64,000 nucleotides of DNA from CAYSQW01 sp964433135 (GTDB lineage Bacteria; Acidobacteriota; Aminicenantia; Aminicenantales; Aminicenantaceae), in contig CAYSQW010000009.1 of assembly GCA_964433135.1 (NCBI GenBank), positions 25,573-89,572 of the forward strand, written 5' to 3'. Each line of letters opens with the position of its first letter. Position 1 is the stretch's first letter. The notes below the pieces were generated by a model that saw nothing but the letters and a program-made list of their open reading frames with translations, made no database searches and was not told where the DNA came from. The translations under genes and the position numbers were made by a program. Positions 50,022 through 59,228 of the stretch are shown in pieces.

Positions 50022-52271
50022 ATGCGCTTGAAATCCTATGTCGTTCTTTTCGCTCTCTTTTCTCTTGTTTTTTCCGGCGGGCTTTTCGCCCAGGATAAAC
50101 CTTTAAAGGGCTATTCCGTTCAGCAGGCGGAAACCCATTATGGATTGGAATCACGTTTCGACGCCCTCGTGCGCGCGGACAATCTGAGAACCTGGCTGCA
50201 GAGACTCGCCGCCCGTCCCCAGCACCTGGGTTCGCCTTACAGAAAAGACAATGCCGAATTCATCCTGTCGCTCTTCCGGGATTGGGGATACGATGCGCAT
50301 ATAGAAACGTTTCATATTTATTTCCCCACGCCGAAATACCGCCTGGTTGAGATGATCGAGCCCATCTCCTTTCGGGCCGCTCTCAAAGCGGATCCGGTTG
50401 ACGGTGATCCGGTTACGAGCATGGTTGAAGAGCAGCTGCCTTCCTATAACGCCTACTCGATCGACGGTGATGTCACCGGTGAGTTGGTTTATGCCAACCT
50501 GGGACTACCGGCCGATTACGAAGCGCTGGAGCGCCTGGGGATCGATGTGCGTGGAAAGATCGTCATCGTACGATACGGCGGATGCTTCCGGGGGATAAAA
50601 CCCAAGTTGGCCGCCGAGAACGGGGCGATCGGGTGCCTGATCTATTCGGATCCTCGTGATGACGGCTATGGTCAAGGCGATGTCTATCCAAAAGGATCAT
50701 TCCGTCCCGCCAACGGCGTTCAGAGAGGCTCGGTGCTGGATATCACGGTTTACCCGGGTGATCCACTGACCCCGGCGGTCGGCGCGACCAAAGAGGCCCG
50801 GCGGATAGATCCAAAGGATGCTCCGACCCTGACCAAAATTCCGGTTTTACCGATTTCTTATGCGGATGCCGAGCCGCTTTTGAAAGCGCTGTCCGGACCT
50901 ACGGCTCCCTCCTCCTGGCGAGGGGCTCTTCCTATCACCTATCATGTGGGCCCGGGACCGGCCAAAGTCCACCTTAAACTCGAATTTGAATGGAAGCTCA
51001 CCCCCGCTTACAACGTCATCGCCGTCATGAAAGGCGATGAAAGGCCGGATGAATGGATTATCCGTGGAAATCATTCAGACGGTTGGGTGGCCGGAGCGGG
51101 AGACCCATTGAGCGGATTGATCGCTTTAATGGAGGAAGCCCGTGTTATCGGTGCTTTGAGCCGTGACGGGTGGCATCCGAAACGAACGTTGGTTTTTTGT
51201 GCCTGGGACGCGGAGGAGCAGGGGATCGTCGGATCCACCGAATGGGTGGAAACCCATGCCGATGAACTTCGAAAGAAAGCCGTTGTGTACGTCAATACCG
51301 ACAGCAACGGCCGCGGATTTCTGAGAGGAGGGGGCTCTCCAACCCTGGAAGCCTTTTTCCGCCAAGTGGCCCGGGATGTAGACGACCCCCAAACCGGAGT
51401 CAGCGTAGGAGAGCGCGCTTGGGCGTACGGCGCTTTTCGCGGAGGACCGGTGGAGCATGCTCCATACAGGCTTTCAGCTCTGGGCTCGGGTTCCGACTAC
51501 GCTTCATTTTTACAGCACCTGGGGATCGCTTCTTTGAATGTGGGCTACGGTGGGGAAAATCGAGGCGGAATCGGGCACTCTATCTATGACACGTTTCCGT
51601 ATTATGAACGTTTCGGAGATCCGGGATTCATCTACGGAGCCACTTTGGTGAAAACCACGGGGCGCGTCCTCCTCCGTATGTCGGAAGCCGACGTCCTTCC
51701 TTTTGAATTCAAAAGCTTCGGAGATCATATCGGAGGTATCGTCGATGAGGTCAATCGTCTTCTCGACCGGATGCGGGCCGAAACCGAACGGCACAACGCC
51801 ATGATCCGGCAGGGCGTCTATAAATTAGCTCCCGATCCGAAGAAGACGTTTGTGGCTCCCGAATTCCTGGAACCTGTTCCCGAGCTTGACTTTCGGCCTA
51901 TCGAAACCGCTTTGTCCCGGCTCGATAACAGCATCAGGAATTATAACAAGGCTGAGGAATCATTGCGTAAATCGGGGAACGCGTTAACACCCGAGCAAAA
52001 TGGGAAGCTCAATCAGATCCTGTACAAAGCGGAGCGCGCGTTGACCCGGCCGGAAGGACTGCCCCGACGAGAATGGTTCAAACATTTCATCTATGCACCC
52101 GGATTCTATACCGGATACGGCGTAAAAACACTGCCGGGAGTCCGTGAAGCGATCGAGCACCGGCAATGGGAAGAAGCCCGCGTACAGATTCCCCTGGCCG
52201 CGGAGGTTCTGGCGGCATTTGTCGATCAAGTGGATCAGGCGGGCCGTCTGCTTCTCGAAGCGGCGCGCTAA
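50022..52271 (+). CDS. Secreted M28 family zinc peptidase (glutamate carboxypeptidase/PSMA-like)
   Basis: The 749-residue protein has a signal peptide (YVVLFALFSLVFSGGLFAQ, cleavage near 24). A PA-type domain follows (VRGKIVIVRYGGCFRGIKPKLAAENGAIGCLIYSDP, core KIVIVRYGGCFRG near 175). The M28 catalytic domain has zinc ligands in IRGNHSDGW, GDPLSGLIALMEEAR, FCAWDAEEQGIVGSTEW (catalytic Glu and zinc Glu), VNTDSNG and GIGHSIYDTFPYYERF. A C-terminal transferrin-receptor-like dimerisation domain occupies about 590-749. It is probably periplasmic or secreted and cleaves C-terminal acidic or small residues from peptides. An AAGGAG site precedes the ATG. Confidence 0.9.
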   Translation: MRLKSYVVLFALFSLVFSGGLFAQDKPLKGYSVQQAETHYGLESRFDALVRADNLRTWLQRLAARPQHLGSPYRKDNAEFILSLFRDWGYDAHIETFHIYFPTPKYRLVEMIEPISFRAALKADPVDGDPVTSMVEEQLPSYNAYSIDGDVTGELVYANLGLPADYEALERLGIDVRGKIVIVRYGGCFRGIKPKLAAENGAIGCLIYSDPRDDGYGQGDVYPKGSFRPANGVQRGSVLDITVYPGDPLTPAVGATKEARRIDPKDAPTLTKIPVLPISYADAEPLLKALSGPTAPSSWRGALPITYHVGPGPAKVHLKLEFEWKLTPAYNVIAVMKGDERPDEWIIRGNHSDGWVAGAGDPLSGLIALMEEARVIGALSRDGWHPKRTLVFCAWDAEEQGIVGSTEWVETHADELRKKAVVYVNTDSNGRGFLRGGGSPTLEAFFRQVARDVDDPQTGVSVGERAWAYGAFRGGPVEHAPYRLSALGSGSDYASFLQHLGIASLNVGYGGENRGGIGHSIYDTFPYYERFGDPGFIYGATLVKTTGRVLLRMSEADVLPFEFKSFGDHIGGIVDEVNRLLDRMRAETERHNAMIRQGVYKLAPDPKKTFVAPEFLEPVPELDFRPIETALSRLDNSIRNYNKAEESLRKSGNALTPEQNGKLNQILYKAERALTRPEGLPRREWFKHFIYAPGFYTGYGVKTLPGVREAIEHRQWEEARVQIPLAAEVLAAFVDQVDQAGRLLLEAAR

Positions 52272-52349
52272 GTACCGTCCCGCGGGATTTTGATCAGGGT
52301 AAAATAGATCCCCAAAAGGATGACGGCGGATCCTTTGAGCGGTTGAGAT

Positions 52350-53195
52350 ATGCCTGAACTTCCGGAAGTGGAAACCATTCGGCGAGTGCTGGATGAAGTG
52401 CTCCCGGGGCTTCGGATCCGCGAAGTGCTTGTTCGACGGGAGAAGATGCTGCGCGGGCAGTCGTGCGATCGCTTCAAGGAAGGCCTGATGGGAAAGTCGA
52501 TCGTCGGGGTGGATCGCCGGGGGAAATTCCTGCTGACGCGTCTGGACAGCGGAAGTTTGCTGCTTCATCTGGGAATGAGCGGCCGTATCATCGTTCATGG
52601 AAAAGACGAGAAATCGGATGTCCCCCCACTCGAACTTCCAGATAAGCATACGCATTTGATCCTGAAATTGAGCGGGGGGCGATATCTTTATTTCCATGAT
52701 CCCCGGATGTTCGGGCGGTTCCAACTTCTGGCTGCGGAGGACGAGGCCCGGCTTTTAGACCGTCTTGGTCCGGAACCGCTGGGGCGGGAATTTTCCATAG
52801 ATTATTTCAGGAGAGCGCTCGAGCGACGGAAAGTCCCCGTCAAGGCGTTGCTGTTGGAGCAGCGGTTGGTGTCGGGGATTGGCAATATCTATGCGGACGA
52901 GGCGCTGTTCCGGGCGGGGATCGATCCGCATACGGCGGGCTGTCAACTGAAGCCGGACGAAATAAGTCGGCTGCGGGCCGCGGTTCGAAGCGTCCTTCGC
53001 AAAGCTGTTAAGCGGAAGGGAACCAGCATCTCCGATTATGTCGATCCTCGTAATCGACGGGGTACTTTTCAGCAGTGTCTGGAAGTGTACGGCAGGGAAG
53101 GGCGTTCATGCCGCCGCTGCGGATGTTCGATACGCAAAGATGTCGTTGCGCAGCGAGGAACCCATTGGTGCCCCCGCTGTCAAAGCGCCGGGTGA
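52350..53195 (+). CDS. mutM: Formamidopyrimidine-DNA glycosylase
   Basis: This base-excision enzyme removes 8-oxoguanine and FaPy lesions and nicks at the abasic site. The 281-residue protein starts MPELPEVETIRRVLDEVL, where Pro2 is the nucleophile and Glu3 catalytic. LDRLGPEPLGREFS and the helix-2-turn-helix RLVSGIGNIYADEALFRAGI follow. The C-terminal C4 zinc finger (CRRCGCSIRKDVVAQRGTHWCPRCQ, from about residue 252) is complete. It is 78 bases after the peptidase gene and converges with the AGCS symporter. Confidence 0.95.
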   Translation: MPELPEVETIRRVLDEVLPGLRIREVLVRREKMLRGQSCDRFKEGLMGKSIVGVDRRGKFLLTRLDSGSLLLHLGMSGRIIVHGKDEKSDVPPLELPDKHTHLILKLSGGRYLYFHDPRMFGRFQLLAAEDEARLLDRLGPEPLGREFSIDYFRRALERRKVPVKALLLEQRLVSGIGNIYADEALFRAGIDPHTAGCQLKPDEISRLRAAVRSVLRKAVKRKGTSISDYVDPRNRRGTFQQCLEVYGREGRSCRRCGCSIRKDVVAQRGTHWCPRCQSAG

Positions 53196-53214
53196 GGAGG
53201 GGAAAGTCCCCCCT
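53194..53214. terminator. Possible weak hairpin between mutM and the symporter
   Basis: GAGGAGGGGA and TCCCCCCTC form a near-perfect stem (one mismatch) around three bases at about 53194-53214. No T-run follows on the plus strand. The position between convergent stops suggests a shared terminator, but it is weak. Confidence 0.3.
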
Positions 53215-53221
53215 CTTCGAC

Positions 53222-54619
53222 CTACTCTTCCTTGAAATCTTCGATCCGGGGATACTTATTGAAAAACGCCCGTGTCATTGCGCCCACGGTTCCGGACAGG
53301 AACCCGAGAGCGATCAAGTTGGGGAAAGCCATGAGGGCATTCGCGATATCTCCGATAAAAAAGACCAGCTTGATGGAGAGGATGGAGCCGAGGAAGACCA
53401 GCCCGACGAATATGAGCCGGTAGATTTTGGTCACGGCCATGCCGAAGAGATATTTCATGCACTGTTCTCCGTAGTAGTACCATCCGATGAGAGTGGAATA
53501 CCCGAAAAGGAATGATGACATGGCGACCACCAATCCTCCCAGTACGGGGATGGTTTGAGAGAACGAAGCGGCGGTCATGGCGGTGCCGTCCAGGCCGCTC
53601 TGCCACATCCCGCTGGAAAGGTTGATGAGCGCGGTAATGGTGCAGACCACGATGGTATCGATGAAAACCTCTCCCACACCGATCAAACCTTGATGGATCG
53701 GGGATGGGGTTTGCGCGGCGGCGTGAGCGATGGGAGCGCTTCCCAGGCCGGCTTCGTTGGTAAGCAGCCCGCGGCGGAATCCGATCTGAATGGCCATCTT
53801 GGTGCCGGCGCCCAAAAACCCCCCAACGGCGGCAGCCGGTGTGAAAGCGTATTCAAAGATCATTTTAAAGACCTGGGGGATTACGGTGATATGAGCGAAA
53901 ACGACGATGATTCCCAGAGTGAAATAGAGGATGATCATCGCGGGGACGAGGCGCTCGGTTACGGAGGCGATCCGCTTGATGCCGCCGATAATGACCAATC
54001 CCACGAGCACGGTGATGATGATGCCGATGACGATCTTAGGGATGCCGAATTCGCTGTTGAAGGCCAGCGCCATCTGGTTGGCCTGCATCATGTTGCCGGT
54101 TCCGAAAAGGGCGGCGAATGCTCCGCAGACAGCAAAGGCGGCAGCGAGGATGCCCGCCAGTTTCTTGTTTTTCAGCCCGTTTTTGATGTAATACATCGGA
54201 CCGCCGGCTATAGATCCATCGGGATGCTTCTCCCTGTATTTGACGCCGAGCACGGCTTCGGAATACTTGGTCGCCATTCCGAGGAAACCGCAGATCCACA
54301 TCCAGAAGATGGCGCCGGGTCCGCCGGTAAAGAGCGCAGTGGCCACTCCGCCGATATTTCCGTTGCCGACGGTAGCGGCCAGAGCGGTGGCGAGAGCCTG
54401 AAAGGGGGTTACGTCTCCTTCTTTTTTCTCTCCGGCTTTTTTCTTGATAAAGCCCTGGAAAATAAGCTTCAAACCGGCGCCCAATCTTCGGAATTGGATA
54501 AAGCCGGTTTTGTATGTCAGCCAGAGACCCACGATGAACAAGACGTATTTCATGTAGGCCCAAATGAATTCAGCCGTATTCGCGACCCAGTCGGTAAGGC
54601 CGAGATAGAAATTATCCAT
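53222..54619 (-). CDS. Alanine/glycine:cation symporter (AGCS family)
   Basis: A 465-residue inner-membrane Na+ (or H+)-coupled amino acid transporter with about 10-11 membrane segments. The signature FQALATALAATVGNGNIGGVATALFTGGPGAIFWMW near residue 75 (core VGNGNIGGVATAL) and RGLLTNEAGLGSAPIAHAAAQT near 285 are AGCS hallmarks. The ISFA-type substrate is alanine or glycine by family knowledge. It stands alone and is divergent from ornithine aminotransferase. Confidence 0.93.
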   Translation of the reverse strand: MDNFYLGLTDWVANTAEFIWAYMKYVLFIVGLWLTYKTGFIQFRRLGAGLKLIFQGFIKKKAGEKKEGDVTPFQALATALAATVGNGNIGGVATALFTGGPGAIFWMWICGFLGMATKYSEAVLGVKYREKHPDGSIAGGPMYYIKNGLKNKKLAGILAAAFAVCGAFAALFGTGNMMQANQMALAFNSEFGIPKIVIGIIITVLVGLVIIGGIKRIASVTERLVPAMIILYFTLGIIVVFAHITVIPQVFKMIFEYAFTPAAAVGGFLGAGTKMAIQIGFRRGLLTNEAGLGSAPIAHAAAQTPSPIHQGLIGVGEVFIDTIVVCTITALINLSSGMWQSGLDGTAMTAASFSQTIPVLGGLVVAMSSFLFGYSTLIGWYYYGEQCMKYLFGMAVTKIYRLIFVGLVFLGSILSIKLVFFIGDIANALMAFPNLIALGFLSGTVGAMTRAFFNKYPRIEDFKEE

Positions 54620-54980
54620 GATGCAACTCCTTTGGGAATGGGTTTGAATTATCAGAACCGGAAGCGGATGCTGAAAATCTCTGATCGTCGTATTGCGTAA
54701 AAAAGAGTATTTTCATGGTTCTGCGAACGGAAACGCCGATTTGATACAAAAATAGCTTATATCATAAATAAAGCGCCGCGACAATCGAATTTCGTTCCTG
54801 ATGTCTTCGGCCCCAAGTCGGACTCCGGAATATCTTTGTGAATTTTTGTTTTTTCGCGGAAATTCTGTTATATATGATGATTGCCGGTTTTCAGGCAAGA
54901 GGCGGTTTTATCTCCGTACTGAAAGGCGTGTCCGAAGACAGATACCGGTAAAATATCATACTGATTAAAAGGAGAACCAG
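54620..54980. other. Intergenic region between symporter and ornithine aminotransferase
   Basis: The 361 bases are AT-rich and hold no credible gene. Promoter-like pieces are TTATATATGATG at about 54870, and TAAAAT (about 54950) before the aminotransferase. A minus-strand 60-residue frame here is a chance ORF. No riboswitch motif was recognised. Confidence 0.5.
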
Positions 54981-56186
54981 ATGGACTCAAAATATTACAG
55001 GGACGTTGAGGACTTATACGGCGCTCATAATTATCATCCGCTTGACGTGGTTATCCAGAAGGCCAAGGGAATCTGGGTATGGGATGTGGAAGGGAATAAA
55101 TACCTCGATTTTCTCAGCGCCTATTCCGCGGTCAACCATGGACACTGTCATCCCCGCGTCGTGAAACGGATGGTCGAGCAGGCGAAAAATCTTACGCTGA
55201 CATCCCGTGCCTTCCGCAACGATCAATGGCCTCTTCTGACCAAACAGATGTGCGACATGATGGGATTCGAATTGGTGCTTGCCATGAACTCCGGAGCCGA
55301 AGCCGTCGAAACCGCCATAAAAGCCGCCCGGTTGTGGGGGTATAGAACGAAAGAGATACCGCAGAATCAGGCGGAAATCATAACCTGCGCCAACAATTTC
55401 CACGGGCGCACCGTCACCATCGTCGGTTTTTCGACGGAAGAACTGTATAAACAGGATTTCGGTCCCTTTACTCCCGGATTCGTCTCGATCCCTTACGGAG
55501 ATCTCGATGCCCTGGAGCAGGCGATCACTCCAAATACCGCCGGTTTTCTGTTCGAGCCGATCCAGGCCGAAGCCGGCATCATCATCCCTCCCGAAGGTTA
55601 CCTGAAAAAAGCCAAGGAGATCTGCGAGCGGAACAACGTCCTTTTCATCGCGGATGAAATCCAGACCGGACTGGGACGCACGGGAAAAATGTTCGCCTGT
55701 GAGCACGAAGACGTTAAACCCGATCTCCTCATCATCGGAAAATCTCTGGGAGGCGGATGCTATGCCGTTTCCGCCGTCCTTTCTCAAAGGGAAGTGTTGG
55801 GGCTTTTTTCTCCAGGCACACACGGTTCGACCTTCGGGGCCAATCCACTGGCCTGTGCCGTAGCCAGGGAAGCCCTGCAGGTGCTTGTGGACGAACAGAT
55901 GGTGGAGAACGCCGCGGAACAGGGCGAATACTTTATGGAAAAGCTCAGGAAGATCAAGAGCCGTCATATCAAGGAGATCCGGGGAAAAGGGCTGCTGATC
56001 GGGATCGAGCTGAAGCCCGAGGCCGGCGGTGCCCGGCGTTTCTGCGAAGCCTTGGAAAAAGAAGGATTGTTGTGCAAGGAGACGCATGAAAACGTCATTC
56101 GCTTCGCTCCTCCGCTCATCATCAAGTCCAAGGACCTCAATTGGGCGTTAAAAAAGATAAAAAGCGTTTTCAAGGAACTCGATTGA
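54981..56186 (+). CDS. rocD: Ornithine aminotransferase (ornithine-oxo-acid transaminase)
   Basis: The 401-residue class III PLP aminotransferase moves the delta-amino group of ornithine to 2-oxoglutarate, giving glutamate semialdehyde. RocD-type features are AHNYHPLDVVIQKAKGIWVWDVEGNKYLDFLSAYSAVNHGH at the start (core GIWVWDVEGNKYLDFLSAY), NNFHGRTVTIVGFST, LFEPIQAEAGIIIPPEGYL, the cofactor DEIQTGLGRTGKMFACEHE, and the PLP lysine in LIIGKSLGGGCY near residue 255. AAAGGAGAA precedes the ATG. The nearby symporter and the DDAH-like gene at the window start share a link to arginine-type nitrogen metabolism, though not an operon. Confidence 0.92.
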   Translation: MDSKYYRDVEDLYGAHNYHPLDVVIQKAKGIWVWDVEGNKYLDFLSAYSAVNHGHCHPRVVKRMVEQAKNLTLTSRAFRNDQWPLLTKQMCDMMGFELVLAMNSGAEAVETAIKAARLWGYRTKEIPQNQAEIITCANNFHGRTVTIVGFSTEELYKQDFGPFTPGFVSIPYGDLDALEQAITPNTAGFLFEPIQAEAGIIIPPEGYLKKAKEICERNNVLFIADEIQTGLGRTGKMFACEHEDVKPDLLIIGKSLGGGCYAVSAVLSQREVLGLFSPGTHGSTFGANPLACAVAREALQVLVDEQMVENAAEQGEYFMEKLRKIKSRHIKEIRGKGLLIGIELKPEAGGARRFCEALEKEGLLCKETHENVIRFAPPLIIKSKDLNWALKKIKSVFKELD

Positions 56187-56190
56187 TACC

Positions 56191-56219
56191 AAGGGGTCAG
56201 GTCCATGACCTGACCCCTT
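56191..56219. repeat. Perfect 13-base palindrome (REP-like)
   Basis: AAGGGGTCAGGTC, CAT, then GACCTGACCCCTT form a perfect inverted repeat five bases after the rocD stop. GGGGTCAGGTC-type palindromes occur as dispersed REP elements in many genomes and can also act as terminators; here C's rather than a T-run follow. A second tiny hairpin (GAGCG, seven A, CGCTC) lies at about 56239-56255. Confidence 0.5.
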
Positions 56220-56415
56220 CTTCACCCCCCCATCCGGTTGAGCGAAAAAAACGCTCGAAAATCATCCGGAACTCACACAAAATGAACGGCTCCCAAAGAA
56301 GGCGGTTGCGCTGAAAGTGTGATTCTCGTATATTATTATTGATCTGGATTATTGAGCCCGGATGCGGTCGGGGGGGATTCTAAAAGAGGCGAACCCGATG
56401 TGAAGAGAGAAAACC

Positions 56416-57588
56416 ATGAAAAAAACATTTTTGTTTGGGATCGTTTTATCCTGTTTGATCGTCATTTCCGCCTGCCTGATCTATGTCCCGGCGCATGACG
56501 GTCGTTATCCTCCTCCTGGAGAGCCGAAAGCTTACGATCCTCCCGCGCAGACGTACAGAGGTGCTTCCCGAGTCGGCATCGATATGTTCTACGATGAACT
56601 GGCGCCCCACGGTTATTGGGTTGAGCACCCTTCCCACGGGTACATCTGGACGCCGCGTTATGTCGCGTTCAACTGGAGACCCTACACCAACGGCCAGTGG
56701 GTCTGGACCGATTATGGATGGACATGGCTGTCCCATTACGATTGGGGGTGGGCTCCCTTTCATTACGGCCGTTGGGGATGGGATGATTCCCTGGGCTGGT
56801 ACTGGGTTCCGGATGCGCTTTGGGGACCGGCATGGGTCACCTGGAGGCGAGGGGACATGTATTTCGGATGGGCTCCGCTTCCGCCTCAGGTCCGGTTCCA
56901 GGCGGGACGAGGGATCACGTCGCTTCCGTTTCGCCTGCATGATTCGGCTTGGGTGTTTGTTGAATCCCGATACTTTCCCAGCTCCCGCATCAACCGATAC
57001 GTCCTGCCTTGGGAAAGGAACCTGCGGATCATCAATATAACCGTCGTCGAGACCCATATCACCATGCGGGACCGCCGGATTTACAATCGGGGATTGGACA
57101 TCGATCTGGTGCGGAGGGCGAGCCGGCAGCGCATCTCCAAATATGAGTTGGTCGATGGGAGGAATCCGGGACGATCGAAGATCCGTCTCGGGGAGATCGA
57201 AGCTTACCGACCGGCGGTGGAAGCTCGGGATGCGGCCCGTCCCAAAAGCGTCATCACCTCCGGAGAGGCCCGGGAAAGAATATCCAGAAGCCGGGCAACC
57301 GGCCGCCCCGGATCGACATCATCCGGAAAGGTCCGCATCCAGGATATCCAGAAAAGGGAGGAGCGGCTTCTGGAAGAAAGCCAGCAGAAAGAGGTCACGC
57401 GGATAAAAAAACGCAGAGAGGAAGAACAGAAGACAGCGGAAACGGCTCAGAAAAAACAGGAGCTGGAAAAAGAGCATGCCGAAGAAATAAAGAAGATTCG
57501 CCAAACCCACAGCCAAGAGAGGACCCGTCTGAAAAAACGGCATGAAGCCGAAGCCAAGAAAGTCAAAAAAACCAAGATCAAGAAGTAA
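56416..57588 (+). CDS. DUF6600-type lipoprotein with aromatic repeats and charged C-terminal helix
   Basis: The 390-residue protein begins with a lipoprotein signal (LSCLIVISAC, lipobox Cys at residue 20). Residues about 50-180 are exceptionally rich in Trp, Tyr and Gly, with repeats such as GYIWTPRYV, GQWVWTDYGWTWLSHYDWGWAPFHYGRW and SLGWYWVPDALWGPAW (YXWGXW-like motifs) characteristic of DUF6600. The rest is a Lys/Glu-rich helix (about 290-390, EEEQKTAETAQKKQELEKEH) suited to a coiled coil. The function of the family is unknown; an envelope-anchored structural role is plausible. Its start follows GAGAGAAAACC. Confidence 0.75.
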   Translation: MKKTFLFGIVLSCLIVISACLIYVPAHDGRYPPPGEPKAYDPPAQTYRGASRVGIDMFYDELAPHGYWVEHPSHGYIWTPRYVAFNWRPYTNGQWVWTDYGWTWLSHYDWGWAPFHYGRWGWDDSLGWYWVPDALWGPAWVTWRRGDMYFGWAPLPPQVRFQAGRGITSLPFRLHDSAWVFVESRYFPSSRINRYVLPWERNLRIINITVVETHITMRDRRIYNRGLDIDLVRRASRQRISKYELVDGRNPGRSKIRLGEIEAYRPAVEARDAARPKSVITSGEARERISRSRATGRPGSTSSGKVRIQDIQKREERLLEESQQKEVTRIKKRREEEQKTAETAQKKQELEKEHAEEIKKIRQTHSQERTRLKKRHEAEAKKVKKTKIKK

Positions 57589-57678
57589 ATGAAGACGAAC
57601 TATCGAAGACCGGACGATTCCTAGGATGATATGGGGCGGTCGAAGACGGAAGGCGGTGTTTCCAGCCAAAATACCTTT

Positions 57679-57706
57679 TTGAAATAACAGGGAATTGTGC
57701 TAATAT
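57679..57706 (+). promoter_or_regulatory. Candidate promoter of dnaX
   Basis: TTGAAA (57679-57684) and TAATAT (57701-57706) are 16 bases apart, about 60 bases before the dnaX ATG. The leader carries a GAGGG/CCTCC-like partial stem but no strong Shine-Dalgarno sequence just before the ATG. Confidence 0.45.
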
Positions 57707-57767
57707 ATCTTTTACTTTTATGAGAGGGAAGTCTGCCTCCCGCTCCGAATAATCTTCGCAAAGAACA

Positions 57768-59201
57768 ATGAGTTATGTCATCTATGCCCGAAAATACCGG
57801 CCTGATACGTTTGAAGAAATGATCGGCCAAAAAGCCGTCGTACAGACGCTCCAGAATGCAGTGCGCAGCGATCGGGTGGCGCACGCATATCTTTTCTCCG
57901 GGATGCGCGGGATAGGAAAGACCACGGCCGCGCGCATTCTGGCCAAGGCCCTCAACTGCAAGGAAGGCCCTACGGCCACACCCTGTGGGGTGTGTGATTT
58001 CTGTCGTGAGGTCAAGGAAGACCGTTCGGTGGATGTGCTCGAGATCGACGGGGCGGCCAACCGAAAGGTCGAGGAAGCACGAACTCTATTGGAAGGACTG
58101 AAATATCAGCCTATTTACTGCCGCTACAAAGTGATCATCATCGATGAAGTTCACATGCTGACCGATGCCGCTTTCAACACTCTGCTGAAAACGCTGGAAG
58201 AACCGCCTCGGAATACCGTATTCATTCTGGCCACCACGGAATTCCATAAGGTTCCGGCAACCATCGTCTCCCGGTGTCAGCATTTCGAATTCAAAAAGAT
58301 ATCTCAGAAAGACATCACGAATCATCTCCTGCATATCACCAAGCAGGAAAAACTTACCATCTCTTCTTACGGACTGCGGTTGATCGCGGATGCGGCCGAC
58401 GGCAGCCTGAGGGATGCCCAGAGTCTCCTCGACCAGGCGGTCTCCTTTTCAGGGGAGAACATAAACGATGAAGATCTCAAAGAACTTCTGGGAACCATCA
58501 ACCGGCGTTTTCTCTATCAGTTCTCCAGCGCCATAATCGAGGAAAAAGCGGACGTGCTTTTTGAACTGGTGGAAAAGGTCGTCGAAAACGGATATGACCT
58601 ACGCTTTTTTTATGGAGAACTAATCGAACATTTCCGCAACCTGATGATCATGAAATCGGTTCCTAATCCCGACGAACTGCTGGTCCTGGGTGATGAAGAG
58701 CTCCAGATCCTGCAGAATGAGGCGAGAAAGGCGAGTGTCGAAGAGATCCTGCGCTATCTGGTGGCACTGCAGCAGGCGGAATCGGGCCTGCGATATTCTT
58801 CACAGCCCCGGATCTATTTCGAAACGGTTCTGGTGAAGCTTTCGCATTATAAAAAGCTGGTGCCGCTCGAAAAAGTGATCAAGGAATTAAACGATCTGAA
58901 AAAAATAGAGAAACCGGAGAGGAAGGCTCGGGTCTCAGCTCAAAGCAAGCCTGAGATATCCCGTCCTGCGGTTCCCAAAGAACCTGAAAGACCCCGTCCC
59001 GTTCCGAAAGAGGCGCCCCGAGAAAAAACCGCTTTAAAATCGGATCCGCCTTCCGTTCGGGAAGCGGGGCCCGCGGGAACGCCCCCGCGCAAACCGCGCA
59101 TGCGGGATGAGGCCCTGGAAGATCCCTCCGTTCAGAGTTTCATGGATACGTTCAAAGCCCAGGTTCTTGCGGTGGAGGAAATCAAAAAGGCCAAAGAGTA
59201 G
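57768..59201 (+). CDS. dnaX: DNA polymerase III subunits gamma/tau
   Basis: DnaX is the ATPase of the clamp loader. The 477-residue protein has Walker A in FSGMRGIGKTTAARILAKALNC. The cysteine zinc module (GVCDFC after CKEGPTATPC), the Walker B region IIIDEVHMLTDAAFNTLLKTLEEPP, the sensor FILATTEFHKVPATIVSRCQHFEF and a lid domain follow. The C-terminal part (about 380-477) is Pro/Lys/Glu-rich and short, so long tau-type extensions are absent. ybaB starts 27 bases later. The start has no obvious Shine-Dalgarno sequence. Confidence 0.95.
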   Translation: MSYVIYARKYRPDTFEEMIGQKAVVQTLQNAVRSDRVAHAYLFSGMRGIGKTTAARILAKALNCKEGPTATPCGVCDFCREVKEDRSVDVLEIDGAANRKVEEARTLLEGLKYQPIYCRYKVIIIDEVHMLTDAAFNTLLKTLEEPPRNTVFILATTEFHKVPATIVSRCQHFEFKKISQKDITNHLLHITKQEKLTISSYGLRLIADAADGSLRDAQSLLDQAVSFSGENINDEDLKELLGTINRRFLYQFSSAIIEEKADVLFELVEKVVENGYDLRFFYGELIEHFRNLMIMKSVPNPDELLVLGDEELQILQNEARKASVEEILRYLVALQQAESGLRYSSQPRIYFETVLVKLSHYKKLVPLEKVIKELNDLKKIEKPERKARVSAQSKPEISRPAVPKEPERPRPVPKEAPREKTALKSDPPSVREAGPAGTPPRKPRMRDEALEDPSVQSFMDTFKAQVLAVEEIKKAKE

Positions 59202-59228
59202 AACCGGGCCGGAATAAGGAGAGACGAT

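Noticed and set aside
53555..54700. 381-residue plus-strand frame over the AGCS symporter
   Set aside because: Antisense shadow rich in Gly, Asp and His; the minus-strand transporter is unambiguous.
54713..54898. 60-residue minus-strand ORF upstream of rocD
   Set aside because: Short AT-rich chance frame without a ribosome site or any motif.
55014..56087. 357-residue minus-strand frame over rocD
   Set aside because: Antisense shadow of a class III aminotransferase with all motifs present.
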